Below the pieces are notes generated by a model that did no database searches, was not told the origin of the DNA, and saw nothing but the letters and a program-made list of their open reading frames with translations. A DNA stretch of 6,886 nucleotides. Origin: Flavobacteriaceae bacterium (lineage in GTDB: Bacteria; Bacteroidota; Bacteroidia; Flavobacteriales; Flavobacteriaceae). Location: assembly GCA_016763595.1 (NCBI GenBank), contig JAESTN010000391.1, forward strand, positions 1 to 6,886. Reading direction: 5' to 3'. This document shows, piece after piece, positions 6,228 to 6,886 of the stretch. Both the position numbers and the translations under genes were made by a program. Positions within the stretch are counted from its first letter, which is position 1, and each line of letters begins with the position of its first letter.

Positions 6228-6886
6228 ATGAAAACACCACGTTTTTACCACTTAATAGCCATTATTAGTTTCATTTTTATCTCCTCTTCTTGTAGTAAAA
6301 CACTACCAGGTGCGCCAGAAGAAAATCTTCTTCTAGACGGACCTATAGAAGGGCTAACCACTGAGCAACAGATTCAGTTTTTAAAAGGTGATGTCGCTTT
6401 TAATGACGATATTTTTACTGTTGAAAAAGGTCTTGGCCCAATTTTTAACGCAAACAGCTGTGCAACTTGCCATGCCGGAGATGGTAAAGGACATCCTTTT
6501 ATTGGTTTTACCCGTTTTGGACAAACGGATGCTACTGGAAACAAGTTTTTAAATCAAGGAGCGCCACAGTTACAGAACAAAGCAATCCCAGGTTACACAC
6601 CAGAAACATTGCCCGCTGGAGCTACCTTTAGTACTTTACTAGCACCAGCAGTAACAGGTCTTGGTCTTTTAGATGCAGTAAGTGATGCTGATCTAATTGC
6701 ACTGTCTGACCCTAACGATACAAACAATGACGGAATAAGCGGTGTACCACATTGGAACAACATTCCCGAATATGCAAAAGCACAATTACGACCAAATACC
6801 ATTATAAATGGAGGGAAATACATCACTCGATTTGGAAAAAAAGGAGCAGCTTACAACCTCCTTCAGCAAACATCAGAGGCTTACAA
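6228..6886 (+). CDS. Di-heme oxidoreductase (DHOR/DUF1111) family c-type cytochrome, probable lipoprotein, N-terminal part
   Basis: Exported heme protein of the DHOR family (PF06537, formerly DUF1111, putative di-heme peroxidase or thiol oxidoreductase). 219 codons are visible and the frame is open at the right edge. Residues 1-21 form a signal peptide ending ISSSC, with probable lipidation at Cys22; serine at -3 makes this lipobox slightly atypical. The first c-type heme site is CATCH at 78-82 (Cys78, Cys81, His82), followed by GDGKGHPF. The aspartate/asparagine-rich DPNDTNNDGISG at 161-172 and RFGKKGAAYNLLQQTSEAY at 201-219 match conserved family segments; a second heme motif would be expected beyond the edge. 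The ATG is the first in frame after the promoter box. In Bacteroidota and Proteobacteria such genes commonly sit with imelysin-like iron-uptake genes, so an imelysin gene may follow, but none is visible here. Reaction and substrate are not established. Confidence 0.88.
   Translation, partial: MKTPRFYHLIAIISFIFISSSCSKTLPGAPEENLLLDGPIEGLTTEQQIQFLKGDVAFNDDIFTVEKGLGPIFNANSCATCHAGDGKGHPFIGFTRFGQTDATGNKFLNQGAPQLQNKAIPGYTPETLPAGATFSTLLAPAVTGLGLLDAVSDADLIALSDPNDTNNDGISGVPHWNNIPEYAKAQLRPNTIINGGKYITRFGKKGAAYNLLQQTSEAY

Noticed and set aside
6593..6826. 77-codon minus-strand ORF inside the heme-protein gene
   Set aside because: It is antisense to a clearly coding frame with conserved DHOR segments and has no recognisable features or promoter.
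1..6886. CRISPR array, tRNA or rRNA genes, insertion sequence, phage genes
   Set aside because: No regularly spaced repeats, no cloverleaf or rRNA-like segments, and no transposase, integrase or terminal inverted repeats were seen; the window is fully explained by chromosomal housekeeping and metal-uptake genes.

Overview
The window looks like a chromosomal segment from a low-GC member of the Flavobacteriia (Bacteroidota). The evidence is an AT-rich composition, proteins that read like flavobacterial homologues, matches to the Bacteroidota promoter -7 consensus TAnnTTTG on both strands of the one divergent intergenic region, and no clear Shine-Dalgarno sequences. Genus cannot be told from the sequence alone.

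Layout, left to right. (1) Positions 1-1229, minus strand, hold the N-terminal 409 codons of an AddA/RecB-like UvrD-family helicase whose C-terminus lies beyond the left edge. (2) 1230-1404 is a 175-base gap with polypurine and polypyrimidine tracts and no gene. (3) 1405-6117, minus strand, is a five-gene metal uptake operon read right to left: a DtxR/MntR-type metalloregulator, a TroA-like metal-binding lipoprotein, an ABC ATPase, and two ABC-3 family permeases. The order matches tro/mnt-type manganese/iron/zinc importers with the regulator placed first. The genes overlap or nearly touch, except for a 90-base gap holding a small hairpin between the binding protein and the ATPase. (4) 6118-6227 is a divergent promoter region. 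It contains a perfect 15-bp inverted repeat with a 6-base spacer, positioned over promoter elements in both directions. (5) From 6228 to the right edge, plus strand, is the N-terminal part of a c-type cytochrome of the di-heme oxidoreductase (DHOR) family, probably a lipoprotein.

How it fits together. The lipoprotein would capture Mn(II), Fe(II) or Zn(II) in the periplasm and hand it to the permease pair, driven by the ATPase. The regulator would sense the cytoplasmic metal and repress its own operon through the palindrome. Because the palindrome also covers the promoter of the divergent heme protein, that redox protein is probably in the same metal regulon. The most unusual point is that both permeases carry a cytoplasmic tail of 90-100 residues that looks like a winged helix resembling the DNA-binding domain of the regulator in the same operon. 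This recalls the permease-repressor fusion YtgCR of Chlamydia.
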